A program made the translations under genes and the position numbers. This document shows, one piece after another, positions 27,301-31,680 of a stretch of DNA of 64,000 bases (positions are counted from its first letter, which is position 1; each line of letters starts with the position of its first letter). The notes under the pieces are model-generated. The model was not told where the DNA came from. It was given only the letters and a program-made list of their open reading frames with translations, and made no database searches. The stretch comes from Siphonodentalium dalli (taxonomy: Eukaryota > Mollusca > Scaphopoda > Gadilida > Siphonodentaliidae): contig CP136062.1 of assembly GCA_032622095.1 (NCBI GenBank), positions 224,826,578 to 224,890,577 on the forward strand. Reading direction: 5' to 3'.

Positions 27301-29929
27301 AACCCGAATTCGAACTTGACCTGTGTTTTGCTGGGAGAAAGACACATACCAAATTTGGTTTAAATCTGATTAACTCTACTAAAGTTATCATCCGGACACC
27401 AACTTTTGGTGTTTTATATGTCGGGTCGGCAGACAAAAAAGGGCCATAACTCTCGCAAAATGCAACAATCCAAAATCAAGTTATCATCCGGAAACCAAAA
27501 AAACAGAAGAAAAACTGAATTTTCTATGTCGAAAAAGGGGCATAACTCTGCCAAAAATGGTCGGGCAGAACCCAAGTTCAAACTTGACCTGTGTTTTGCT
27601 GGGAGAAAGTAATATACCAAATGTAGTTTGAATCCGATTAACTCTACTAAAGTTATCATCCGGAAACAAACTTTCAGGGGTTTTCTAAGTAAAAAAATGG
27701 GCATAACTCTGGTGAAAATTGGCAGACGGAACCAGAATTCGAACTTGACCTGTCTTTTCTGCTAGTAAACCCACATACCAAATTTAATTTAATTTGGTTC
27801 ACTCTAACTAAAGTTATCATCCGGAAACCTCAGACTCACGGACGGACGCACGGACGGACACACGGACGTGTTGATTATAATAGTCCTCCGAACCCGTTGG
27901 GTCGGCGGACAATTAAAATGTTAATTACACAGAGACAGGAGGAAAGGCTGTAGCATCCAAATTAAAATGACGATCAGGAGGACAGGCTGTCGAATCCAAT
28001 GCAAGTGTAAAGAAAAAATAGATTTTTTTATTACACTGTGTCAGGGGGAAAAACTGTAGAATCCAAGGCGACTGTAAAGAAAAAAACAAGAGGTTGCACC
28101 ACGGGTGCTGGGATAATCCCTCGGTGAAAATTGAAATATGGGCAGGTCGGAAACCAAATTGTGAAAAAAAAATTTGACAAACAACGTCAATGAACCCTAT
28201 TTTGAAAGCCCTCCTGATGCCAAACCTGCATACCAAATTTCATCAAGATACGATAACCCATGGTTGAGATATATGAGCGGACGGACAGAAATCCAACATT
28301 TTCATATAAACAAAGCAAAATTAAAAATGTTGAGTACAATGCGTCAGGAGGAAAGGCTGCCAAATCAAAGGCGACTGTAAAGAAAAATAAAAAAATGATT
28401 ACACTGAGATAGGATAGATAATTTTTCTGTATTTTGGGGTGGTAAACTAATATACCAAATTTGGTTCAGTTCACTTGATTCAATCTAAAGTTATCATCCG
28501 GAAACCGCACATCAGGTAAAATCTAAGTCGAAAAAGGGGCATAAATTAACTCAGTCAAAATCATGCGGACAAAACCCATAATCGAACTTGATCTGTATTT
28601 TGGTGTGGTAAACTAACATACCAAATTTGGTTCAGTTCTCTCGATTCAATTTTTTTTTTAATTTTTTTTTTATTAGAAAATAATTATAATATGAACAATA
28701 TAATAATCACAACGAACGTACCCGTTTGGCTTACACTCAACAAAAAGTATATTCTATCATTCACTTTCTCACATTCTCCTGCACTCACATTCATTCACTC
28801 AGTATCCACTTTTAAACAATGAACATAGCAAAAAAAAATTATGTTTTGTTTCAATTCAGTAAACTCTTTTTTTTTTTATTATACACAAATGAATGTTTGC
28901 ATCCCTTTTTCATATTTTGATAATGGAGTATATGTCCCTGTCCGGTTTTAATTTCTTCGAAGAAAAAGAAATAAAATTATGATTAGGGAGTCTTATCTTT
29001 GTCTTTCAATAATCCCAATTAAATAGTAGACCCCAGTCTTTTTCAAAAATATGACTTTTGAAATTCACCTTTGATGCAAACTGCTCTGCCTTTAATTGAT
29101 GTATTATCATTCTGAGGGCTCCTTCAGTAGTGAGTTCACAATTTGCAAATTTATTATTATAGATATATCTCTTCAATATCAGATTTAAATAGTTCAAGGT
29201 ATAATTTTCTTTTCCTGAAATCCCTAAAATAAAGGTAGAAGCAGATTTTGTCAGCCTAACTCCATAAGTTAAGAACCAATTTGACATTTTTTCATTAAAA
29301 AACTTTACTTTGGTGCAGTCCCAGAATATGTGCTTAATTGTTTCATCGTCAGCATTACATCGCTGACATAAACTATTCGATTCAATCTAAAGTTATCATC
29401 CGGAAACCAAAAGAGGATGGACGGACGGACGGACGGACGAACAACCCATTTACATAATACGACCGTTTTTTCAAACGGGCGTATAAAAAGGAATGTTAAT
29501 TTGCGACTTCTTCCAAGAAGATGAGGCCCGAGCAGAGTAAGGTCCCCAGAAGGTGATTTTGGAGATGCTAGCCCGCTGTGTGGGGTAGCGTCACTAATTT
29601 CACCATCTGGTGATCTCATTCTGCAAATGTCAGACACACTATATCCAGGTCCGTGCTATAAATAGAATATAAACTATAGAGTACCTCGTGATTCACACAC
29701 AATAGATGAAAACTCAGATCCGCAGTATGTTTTTTGGAAATATGGAGATATCGATTTGCCTTTGGTGCATTCCATTGTTTGATGGTTATCACCAGGAATA
29801 GGTTGATTGCCGGTATCATATCCTTGATAATACGTCCAGACGGTGCTGGTGCCTGAGTTGTCTGACCATATGTCTCTATCCAGATCACTGATTCCAATCC
29901 AAGATGGGTTTTCAGTGTTCAAGCCAGGC
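26..29929 (-). CDS. CTLD-CTLD-EGF(x4)-TM receptor gene, 5' incomplete (8 exons)
   Basis: Gene model on the minus strand joining 29929-29685, 25866-25686, 20507-20284, 16368-16240, 9934-9824, 9249-9139, 8611-8495 and 315-26, about 469 codons. Each exon has an AG acceptor and GT donor (the last ends in a stop). The phases chain without conflict: 1 into the 25.9 kb exon, 2 inside the lectin domain, 1 at every EGF boundary and into the last exon. The order gives two C-type lectin-like domains, four EGF modules, a juxtamembrane stretch and one membrane helix, so a type I surface receptor or adhesion protein is expected. The upstream half of the first lectin domain and any signal peptide were not found. 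Lectin-EGF receptors are common in invertebrate immune and adhesion gene families; ligand and role are not readable here. Additional small exons may have been missed in the 0.3-8.5 kb and 10-16 kb introns. Confidence 0.78.
351..792. mobile_element. Foldback MITE family F, complete copy
   Basis: The ends are inverted copies of each other (AAGYCTGCAAATAGTGTGTC on the left and, inverted, on the right), each followed by a CAGAATGAGG...CCTCATTCTG stem. Parts of the same element occur near 4.0-4.7, 7.3-7.5, 15.4-15.6, 19.7, 20.8, 22.2-22.9 and 29.5-29.6 kb. No protein is encoded. Superfamily unknown. Confidence 0.7.
831..1250. repeat. 129-bp tandem array, about 3.3 copies
   Basis: The word TAACACTAAGGCGTTCAG recurs at 841, 970, 1099 and 1228, giving an exact 129-bp period. 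Copies differ by only a few bases, so the array is young. On the minus strand each unit contains CCTCACACAG followed by an open frame of about 35 codons. A diverged single relative lies at about 21595-21655 inside a palindromic element, so I treat it as repeat, not exon. Confidence 0.85.
1251..1920. other. Intron stretch, nothing recognised
   Basis: Short open frames on both strands without domain features or splice context. I see no repeats or genes. Confidence 0.5.
1921..2990. repeat. 55-bp tandem array with duplicated flanking block
   Basis: GGCAGATATGGTGTCTAT recurs every ~55 bp from 2443 to about 2960 (ten or more units alternating 'gggagagg' and 'ggaggagg'). Before it, a block of about 200 bp is directly repeated (2010-2250 and 2281-2490), and an inverted fragment of the unit sits at 1935-1980. 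Confidence 0.85.
3000..3965. other. Unassigned intron stretch with a doubtful 110-codon minus frame
   Basis: A minus-strand frame (3347-3012) reads protein-like words such as [16 protein letters not shown]. No acceptor gives the phase-1 entry needed by the receptor gene, and about 50 bp of it recur inverted at 3683-3735, so repeat origin is more likely. 3370-3660 is a degenerate T-rich (TATTTCG)-like low-complexity tract. Confidence 0.35.
3971..4672. mobile_element. Foldback MITE family F, second long copy
   Basis: Left end AAGCCTGAGTTTAGTGTGCC and right end with the inverse complement around GGCACACTAAACTT. The interior has three CAGAGGGTGAATTT / AAATTCACCCTCTG palindromes and the family's central text around a GAAACTTC/GAAGTTTC inversion. 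Confidence 0.65.
4673..5362. other. Unassigned stretch with weak minus-strand frames
   Basis: Minus frames at 4941-4665 ([18 protein letters not shown] within) and 5271-4999 follow possible acceptors (tcaattgcag, tgttcgcag). Neither gives the right phase for the receptor gene, and no domain is recognisable. They could be exons of unknown type or chance. Confidence 0.3.
5363..5935 (+). repeat. GGACGG-type dispersed repeat ending in a hairpin
   Basis: The unit contains a ~140-bp internal monomer (AAGTCGAAAAAGGGG, GATAACTCC, GCACAGGTTCCCATGGT), then GGACGGACGACGGACAAGC and a terminal stem-loop TATACCCCCCCTAA / GCAGGGGGTATAATGA. A close copy is at 18277-18842. Confidence 0.75.
5936..6450. other. 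Intron stretch, nothing recognised
   Basis: AT-rich single-copy-looking sequence with no supported gene, array or element. Confidence 0.5.
6455..7037. mobile_element. TTAA-flanked MITE (583 bp)
   Basis: Inverted ends AGGGGTACTGTA and, at the right, TATAGTACCCCT, are each bounded by TTAA (6451-6454 and 7038-7041). TTAA duplication is the hallmark of piggyBac-type insertion, but a TA duplication with a slightly longer TIR fits equally. No coding capacity. Confidence 0.72.
7255..7520. mobile_element. Foldback MITE family F, 3'-side fragment
   Basis: It carries the family's interior (GATTATGCATTTTATCTTCT, GAAACTTCCCAGAAGG) and one half of the terminal hairpin (GCAGAATGAGGTCCCCAGAG), then stops at about 7515. 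Confidence 0.6.
7521..8300. repeat. Intron stretch with an imperfect ~150-bp foldback
   Basis: Around 7975-8125, GATATAAAAGATCTTCAACT...GATAAATTTGA is answered by an inverted, imperfect copy (TCAGATTTATCAAACTC...GGTTGGAGATCCTCTATAT). The rest shows nothing recognisable. Confidence 0.45.
8299..8382 (+). repeat. 3' end fragment of GGACGG-type repeat
   Basis: GGACAGACGGACAAGCTGAT followed by the terminal hairpin TATACCCCCTATAACTT / TTAGGGGGGAGGTATAATGA, as at 5.9 kb. Confidence 0.65.
8495..8611 (-). CDS. Exon: EGF-like domain 4
   Basis: A 117-nt phase 1-1 exon with acceptor tcctttcag and donor AGAG/GTGAGT. It encodes [19 protein letters not shown] and GEFC, an EGF module with spacing x4, x5, x8, x1, x8. 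The next exon that I can connect is the transmembrane exon at 315; the phases agree, but the 8-kb gap could hide small exons. Confidence 0.84.
8753..8790. repeat. Half of the GCATATATAAG palindrome
   Basis: GACTCGCATATATAAGAAAATGCACTGGCAC matches one arm of the hairpins at 19.3, 20.7 and 21.5 kb with two changes. Confidence 0.55.
9139..9249 (-). CDS. Exon: calcium-binding EGF-like domain 3
   Basis: A 111-nt phase 1-1 exon, same length and same splice context as the 9.9 kb exon. It starts [12 protein letters not shown] and differs from EGF 2 at about six residues (for example [10 protein letters not shown] in place of [10 protein letters not shown]). The flanking intron sequence is also copied, so the pair arose by tandem duplication of a 685-bp segment carrying one exon. 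Confidence 0.88.
   Translation of the reverse strand: MWMNVLITLVSMETVRTPKEHTTVIVQLGMKEIYAI
9824..9934 (-). CDS. Exon: calcium-binding EGF-like domain 2
   Basis: A 111-nt symmetric phase 1-1 exon with acceptor ATCAG and donor ACAG/GTCAGT. It begins VDEC after a split codon, the calcium-binding EGF start, and contains [10 protein letters not shown], which fits the Asp/Asn beta-hydroxylation consensus C-x-D/N-x4-Y/F-x-C. Cysteine spacing is x4, x4, x8, x1, x8. It is a near-duplicate of the exon 685 bp downstream in transcription (9249-9139). Confidence 0.88.
10073..10400 (-). mobile_element. tRNA-derived SINE copy (minus), first of two
   Basis: Read on the minus strand: an A-box-like start (TAGCTGTGGTATTGAAGTC), a B box (GGGTTCGAATCCC), then a conserved non-tRNA body running to about 10150. 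The B box shows on the plus strand as GGGATTCGAACCC at 10309. The cloverleaf is not intact, so this is not a working tRNA gene. Confidence 0.65.
10463..10710 (-). mobile_element. tRNA-derived SINE copy (minus), second of two
   Basis: Same body as the copy 310 bp to the left (GACACAGCTGCATGTTGTAT versus GGCACAGCTGCATGTGATAT in plus orientation), and the same A and B boxes (B box GGGATTCGAACCCC at 10629 on plus). Two adjacent copies in one orientation suggest tandem duplication or double insertion. Confidence 0.68.
10711..11300. other. Intron stretch, nothing recognised
   Basis: AT-rich; no supported gene, array or element. Confidence 0.45.
11300..12455 (+). repeat. AAATCCAAGATGG-type monomer repeat with terminal hairpin
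   Basis: Six or so degenerate monomers share AAATCCAAGATGGCCACTGG, TTGCCGAATGACCCCAAAAT and GACTCGTTCCCATCTACA. The field ends with a short CACACA tract and the hairpin AGCTCAAACTTTACC / AAGTAAAGTTGAGCT at about 12426-12453. The same plan (internal monomers, 3' hairpin) is seen in the GGACGG-type repeats. Confidence 0.75.
12490..12862 (-). pseudogene. Degraded Ty3/gypsy-type gag fragment
   Basis: On the minus strand a frame from about 12860 contains [20 protein letters not shown] and LLNRAGSE, the capsid-like start typical of Ty3/gypsy gag proteins in marine invertebrates. Similarity continues in a second frame ([22 protein letters not shown]) and is cut by a stop and further shifts, so the copy is dead. 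No LTR, protease or polymerase part is visible. Confidence 0.6.
12974..13396 (+). mobile_element. tRNA-derived SINE with (ATT)n tail
   Basis: An A box in GTGGTCCGGTGGTTAGCGTG and a B box in ACGGGTTCGCAGC lie about 35 bp apart. A conserved central part with CCTTGAGCAAGGTCGCTC follows, a motif of widespread animal SINE central domains, and the element closes with GCTATATAAAACTGG and an ATT microsatellite tail. Length about 420 bp. Confidence 0.82.
13430..14310 (+). repeat. Degenerate monomer repeat (ACCTTGAAATCGGGTCA type)
   Basis: From 13604 three monomers repeat CCTTGAAATCGGGTCA, TTTCAAGGTC and GGGATTTCGATGAAA; the end reads CGGGTCCACCTGCTAGT. A preceding ~170-bp block (TTGTGTTGATAAAATAATC) has a relative at 17.2-17.4 kb. 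Open frames here are by-products of the monomers. Confidence 0.65.
14030..15185. repeat. Cluster of inverted repeats with a ~135-bp palindrome
   Basis: 14535-14672 is a near-perfect palindrome (CACACTTTTTCAGTGGAT on one arm, ATCCACTGAAAAAGTGTG on the other, loop GAGTGGAAATT). One arm recurs at 14955-15032. A second inverted pair, GTATATAATAAATACAAAAT at 14030 versus ATTTTGTATTTATTATATAC at 14801, encloses it. TTACTTGCCTATGGCCCCCA recurs three times. Confidence 0.75.
15367..15616. mobile_element. Foldback MITE family F, short complete copy (250 bp)
   Basis: Ends ACCAAGCCTTGAAATA and TATTTCAAGGCTTGGT are perfect inverts, followed on both sides by the ~25-bp GTCTGTCATTTGCAGAATGA-type sequence. 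Two CAGAGGGTGAATTT...AAATTCACCCTCTG hairpins fill the interior. An internally deleted form of the 0.4-0.7 kb elements. Confidence 0.75.
15620..15996 (+). repeat. GGACGG-type dispersed repeat, apparently complete
   Basis: Begins AACAAGAGCACTCCGTTGGG with a hairpin half ATAATACGCCCGTTT, has the interior words GAGTAACTCTGTCAAAAT and AATTTATCATCCGGAAACC, and ends ACGGACGATGGACGGAAGG plus ACCGTTTTTCAAACGGGCGT. The 5' and 3' ends can pair. Confidence 0.7.
16240..16368 (-). CDS. Exon: EGF-like domain 1
   Basis: A 129-nt symmetric phase 1-1 exon (acceptor atatatttcag, donor ATA/GTAAGT). It encodes one EGF module with cysteine spacing x4, x5, x10, x1, x8: CLSSPC, GGTC, YSCNC, GTHC. No calcium-binding D-x-D-E lead is present. 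The preceding junction makes LCEY with the lectin exon, so this module follows the CTLD directly. Confidence 0.85.
16693..18055. mobile_element. Mutator-like non-autonomous element (1363 bp)
   Basis: Near-perfect terminal inverted repeats of about 75 bp start GTCCAAGTCTTCTTGTACTA on the left; the right end is the complement (16693-16770 and about 17980-18053). The 10-bp word CTGGAGACTA flanks both sides (16683-16692 and 18056-18065). Long TIRs with a 9-10 bp target duplication are typical of Mutator-like elements. No transposase frame is present. Confidence 0.75.
18277..18842 (+). repeat. GGACGG-type dispersed repeat, copy of 5.4-5.9 kb
   Basis: Shares long stretches with 5363-5935, such as AGATGTTTCACATGTCAGTA and CACAGGTTCCCATGGTGGTT. 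Its terminal hairpin has decayed (GTATACCAGTATAGTATAAT). Confidence 0.75.
18843..19297. other. Intron stretch, nothing recognised
   Basis: A few loose repeats of TGTGGGTATACAGCTTCCTA-like text at 19080-19140; otherwise nothing supported. Confidence 0.4.
19298..19518. mobile_element. Paired-hairpin element, copy 1
   Basis: Two 66-bp hairpins, each a nearly perfect palindrome (arm GCCAATGCATTCTCTTATAT, loop around TCGACCATAGGTCG), stand in inverted order around a ~70-bp T-rich spacer. Outer ends are GCCCTGTG / CACAGGGC. Confidence 0.8.
19690..19840. mobile_element. Foldback MITE family F, fragment
   Basis: One terminal hairpin (GTCCCTAGAAGGTGAATTTA ... AAATTCACCCTCTGGGAACC) and the start of the interior (CTGCTATGGGAGACCAAGG), cut off where the 33-bp array begins. 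Confidence 0.6.
19845..20281. repeat. 33-bp tandem array beside the splice donor of the 20.3 kb exon
   Basis: About 13 units of CTCAGATAGAGCCTAATTAC + ATGAAACTCAGTG. The unit nearest the exon merges with the donor: on the minus strand the intron starts GTGAGTTTCATGTACTTAGG, and array units read CTGAGTTTCATGTAATTAGG. A 33-bp period leaves both strands open, so long frames here are artefacts. Confidence 0.85.
20284..20507 (-). CDS. Exon: C-terminal half of C-type lectin-like domain 2
   Basis: A 224-nt exon with acceptor ttgttgttcacag and a strong donor (AAT/GTGAGT). It accepts the two spare bases of the 25.7 kb exon to make Leu and continues DLFGGNILN, then [11 protein letters not shown] (the WIGL-like core), NESCFLLNW (second cysteine), and [10 protein letters not shown] (third and fourth cysteines). 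Together with the 25.7 kb exon it gives a complete CTLD of usual length. The calcium-site triplets are absent. There are several N-x-S/T sequons. The open frame continues far past the donor only because the intron starts with a 33-bp tandem repeat; that extension is not coding. Confidence 0.83.
20608..20816. mobile_element. Paired-hairpin element, copy 2 (left arm deleted)
   Basis: The right hairpin is complete. The left is reduced to one arm after CCCTGTACCATAGGTCGCC. The flank TGACCACATTGTGATGGTTA is shared with copy 1, so the two share a wider duplicated segment. Confidence 0.75.
20837..20975. mobile_element. Foldback MITE family F, fragment
   Basis: Terminal hairpin (GTCCCCAGAGGGTGAATTTA ... 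AAATTCACCCTCTGGAAACC) with a partial internal duplication. Confidence 0.6.
20976..21402. other. Intron stretch, nothing recognised
   Basis: AT-rich; no supported gene or element. Confidence 0.45.
21403..21852. mobile_element. Nested-palindrome element, copy 3 (450 bp)
   Basis: Outer inverted repeats TATGTGACCCGCCATA ... TATGGCGGGTCACATA and AAATCCAGTCGTA / TACGACTGGATTT enclose two 66-bp hairpins of the GCCAATGCATTC type. Between the hairpins is a third palindromic segment (GGGAGCCCCACACAT / TGTCTGGGGCTCT, 21597-21662) related to the 129-bp array at 0.8-1.25 kb. No coding capacity. Confidence 0.8.
22185..22860. mobile_element. Foldback MITE family F, composite (fragment plus near-complete copy)
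   Basis: 22185-22335 is a 3'-side fragment. 22385-22860 carries both terminal hairpins (GTCCCCAGAGGGGGAATTTA; right end CCTCATTCTGCAAATATACG) and the usual interior. Confidence 0.65.
22866..23140. repeat. ~60-bp tandem array of AGTAAAACCTCTCCAAAC
   Basis: Five units (GTAAAACCTCTCCAAACCGG, ACCCTCTATAAACCGAATCC, CTCTCCATACA). An inverted relative, GGTTTGGAGAGGTTTTACTG, lies at 25617-25638, with CTCTCTAAACCGAAC near 25578. The word resembles the terminal repeat of a pogo-type MITE (CAGTAAAACC), expanded in tandem. Confidence 0.75.
23141..23843. other. Intron stretch, nothing recognised
   Basis: No supported gene, array or element. Confidence 0.45.
23844..25431. mobile_element. Non-autonomous DNA transposon with CACACCTC subterminal repeats (1588 bp)
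   Basis: Terminal inverted repeats ATCCCTTATAGTTTTGCAGT and, at the right, the inverse of ATCCCTTAAAGTTTTGCAGT (22 bp, one mismatch). Both subterminal zones are crowded with CACACCTC and its complement. The left zone also has a ~57-bp minisatellite, GGGACTCTAACAAAAACCAT with CACACCTAA, four copies at 24004-24240. No target duplication or transposase is clear. Confidence 0.65.
25646..25718. repeat. 40-bp tandem duplication of an exon 3' end and its donor
   Basis: TCTCGATCTAAGAAGTCAAA plus CCACTGCTCAT occurs at 25648-25680 and again at 25688-25718. On the minus strand this is the end of the lectin exon followed by a GTGAG donor, then the same again. Confidence 0.85.
25686..25866 (-). CDS. Exon: linker and N-terminal half of C-type lectin-like domain 2
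   Basis: A 181-nt exon that starts at phase 1 right after a CTTTACAG acceptor and ends at phase 2 before GTGAGT. It encodes a linker ([13 protein letters not shown]) and then a typical CTLD opening: HYWHVP, an alpha-helix with [13 protein letters not shown] (first conserved cysteine) and DEQWFDFL. The acceptor and the first ~35 nt of this exon are the source of a large tandem array upstream (to about 28.4 kb). The last ~32 nt plus donor are duplicated just downstream at 25648-25680. An in-frame TGA between the two donor copies means the first donor (at 25685/25686) must be used to stay open. Confidence 0.83.
25867..28395. repeat. Tandem array derived from a 3' splice site and exon start
   Basis: About 24 degenerate units, spaced roughly 45-70 bp, carry GGCTGTCGAATCCAAGGCGA + CTGTAAAGAAAAAA on the plus strand. 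On the minus strand this is TTTTTTCTTTACAG/TCGCCTTGGATTCGACAG, the acceptor and start of the 25.87 kb exon. The array is interrupted by a GGACGG-type repeat at 27095-27912 and by another at about 28088-28320. Confidence 0.87.
27095..27912 (+). repeat. GGACGG-type repeat inserted in the splice-site array
   Basis: Starts near GGTCGGTAGACCTCATGTCC. Internal monomers contain GTTATCATCCGGAAACC, GGGCATAACTCTGGTGAAAA and TCGAACTTGACCTGT; the 3' end is GGACGGACGCACGGACGG plus the hairpin CCTCCGAACCCGTTGGGTCG. Confidence 0.75.
28088..28650 (+). repeat. GGACGG-type repeat pieces, host of the LINE insertion
   Basis: AACAAGAGGTTGCACCACGG at 28088 is a family 5' end. 28430-28650 and 29377-29487 are the two halves of another copy (GGTTCAGTTCACTTGATTCA ... 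AAGTTATCATCCGGAAACC, end ACCGTTTTTTCAAACGGGCG) split by the LINE. Confidence 0.7.
28651..29376 (-). mobile_element. 5'-truncated LINE (non-LTR retrotransposon) with target duplication
   Basis: TCGATTCAAT occurs at 28641-28650 and 29377-29386 as a 10-bp target duplication. A T-rich run right after the left copy is the poly(A) tail of a minus-strand insert. The minus frame from 29372 reads [19 protein letters not shown], the zf-RVT cysteine/histidine motif at the C-terminus of LINE reverse transcriptases, then continues for about 90 residues to [10 protein letters not shown] and a stop. Only the last ~120 codons and the 3' UTR remain. Confidence 0.83.
29490..29650. mobile_element. Foldback MITE family F, 3' fragment
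   Basis: GATGAGGCCCGAGCAGAGTA, the hairpin GTCCCCAGAAGGTGATTTTG / TTCACCATCTGGTGATCTCA, and the family end GCAAATGTCAGACACACTAT. Confidence 0.65.
29685..29929 (-). CDS. Exon: C-terminal half of C-type lectin-like domain 1
   Basis: A 245-nt exon with acceptor ttctattttgcag and donor CGAG/GTACTC. It starts after two bases of a split codon and ends with one spare base. The frame reads the lectin core WIGISD followed by a segment with three of the four canonical CTLD cysteines (MEC, TYC, IVCES). The first cysteine would lie on an upstream exon that I could not find. No EPN/QPD or WND calcium-sugar triplet is visible, so classical Ca-dependent sugar binding is doubtful. The next exon in frame is the N-half of a second lectin domain at 25.9 kb. 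A domain lacking its first half in the window means either a distant 5' exon or loss. Confidence 0.8.
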
Positions 29930-29969
29930 CTGCAAAATAGAAACATTTTCTTTAACTTTGCATCAATCG

Positions 29970-30075
29970 TTTCAAGAATAACAAGCAGTCGCGGACAGTG
30001 GTATCCCCCGTTTAGGTGGGCAAAGAATAACAAGCAGTCGCGGACAGCAGTATCCCGCGTCTAGGTGGGCAAAGT
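29970..30075. repeat. ~45-bp direct duplication
   Basis: AATAACAAGCAGTCGCGGAC and GTATCCC...GTCTAGGTGGGCAAAG occur twice, ending at about 30025 and 30073. Confidence 0.7.
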
Positions 30076-30291
30076 TGGGGATGGATCGACTGCCGAAAAA
30101 ATAATTGACATCAGCTAATATTTTTTGAGATTGGTTAATATTTGTTTCAGTTCGGGGTTAAAATTTGAATTGCAAAGGGCTATAACTCTGGCAAAAATAT
30201 ATGGCTGGGCCTTGTTTGTGAACTCGTTTCAGAAACTCCTCTTGTGAACTCACATACCAGAAATCATTCAAATTCGTTGATAACTGTTCAA

Positions 30292-31410
30292 AACAAGAGG
30301 TACGCTGTCGCGTGGCATTTGCCCCCGACTGTAGCAATTCGGATTAAGCATGGACGAAACTGCGGATATCCGAGGAGGTCTATATGACCATTCCAAAAGA
30401 AGTTCGTACTAGAAATTCCGGAAACCCAAAAACAAGCGATCCGGAAACCCAAAAACAAGCAAAAATTCTAATTTTCTAAGTTGAAAAAACAAAAGGGCCA
30501 TAACTCTGGGAAAATGTCATCAGAACATACCCAAATTCGCACTTGACATGTATTTTTATATAACTGATCCACAAAAAAACGGGATTTGCAATCGTACCAC
30601 CAAAGCTCACGCTATCATTTGGAAACCCAAAAAACTAGAAAAAAATTGAATTTTCTAAGTAGAAAAAGGGCCATAACTCTAGTGAAAATGGGTGGACGAA
30701 ACCCGTGCTATGCATGTAGCTGTTCCCCCATGCTGCTCTATCACCATACCAAATATTAGCTAAATCTGCCCAGCGGTTGCTGAACAATAATGCAAAATGT
30801 TTGTACGGACGACAAAATTGAAATTTTCTAAGTTGAAAAAAGGGCCATAACTCAGGCAAAAATCATCAGATCATACCCAAATTCGCACTTGACATGTATT
30901 TTCATATAACTGATCCACAAAAATACGGGATTTGCAATCGTACCACCAAAGCTCACGCTATTATCTGGAAACCCAAAAAACAAGAGAAAAATTGAATTTT
31001 CTAAGTAAAAAAGGGCCATAACTCTGGTGAAAATGGGTGGACGAAACCCGCGCTATGCATGTAGCTGTTCCCCCATGCTGCTCTATCACCATACCAAATA
31101 TCAGCTAAATCTGCCCAGTGGTTGCTGAACAATAATGCAAAATGTTTGTACGGACGGAATAAATTGAATTTTCTAAGTCAAAAAAGGGCCATAACTCTGG
31201 TGAAAATGGGTGGACGAAACCCGCGCTATGCATGTAGCTGTTCCCCCATGCTGCTCTATCACCATACCAAATATCAGTTAAATCTGCCCAGCGGTTGCTG
31301 AACAATAATGCAAAATGTTTGTACGGACGGACGTACGGACGGCTCGACGTACGTACGGACGGACGGAGACGTCGACTATATACCCGCCGACTTCAAGTCG
31401 GGGGCATAAT
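30292..31410 (+). repeat. GGACGG-type element, 1.1 kb, nested
   Basis: Begins AACAAGAGGTACGCTGTCGC, contains about three tandem ~230-bp monomers (CATGTAGCTGTTCCCCCATG, GGTTGCTGAACAATAATGCA), and ends GGACGGACGTACGGACGG with the hairpin TACCCGCCGACTTCAAGTCG/GGGGCATAAT. Confidence 0.75.
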
Positions 31411-31680
31411 AAATCCCAGACAACTTTTCCTGGATGCTTAATGCCAAATTATTACATTTAAAGGGTCGTAACTCTGGTAAAAATGTATGGCCAGACCTAG
31501 TTTGTGAACTCGTTTAAGATACTTCTAAAGTGAACTCACATACCAAAAATCCATTTATAATGTTTAAAAAAAAAACCTGGACAACTTTTCGTGGGGGCAA
31601 AATGCAAAAAATGACAATCAAAGGGTAGTAACTCTTGGGTGAAAATTTCGGCCGGGCCTAGTTTGTGAACTCGTTTCAAA

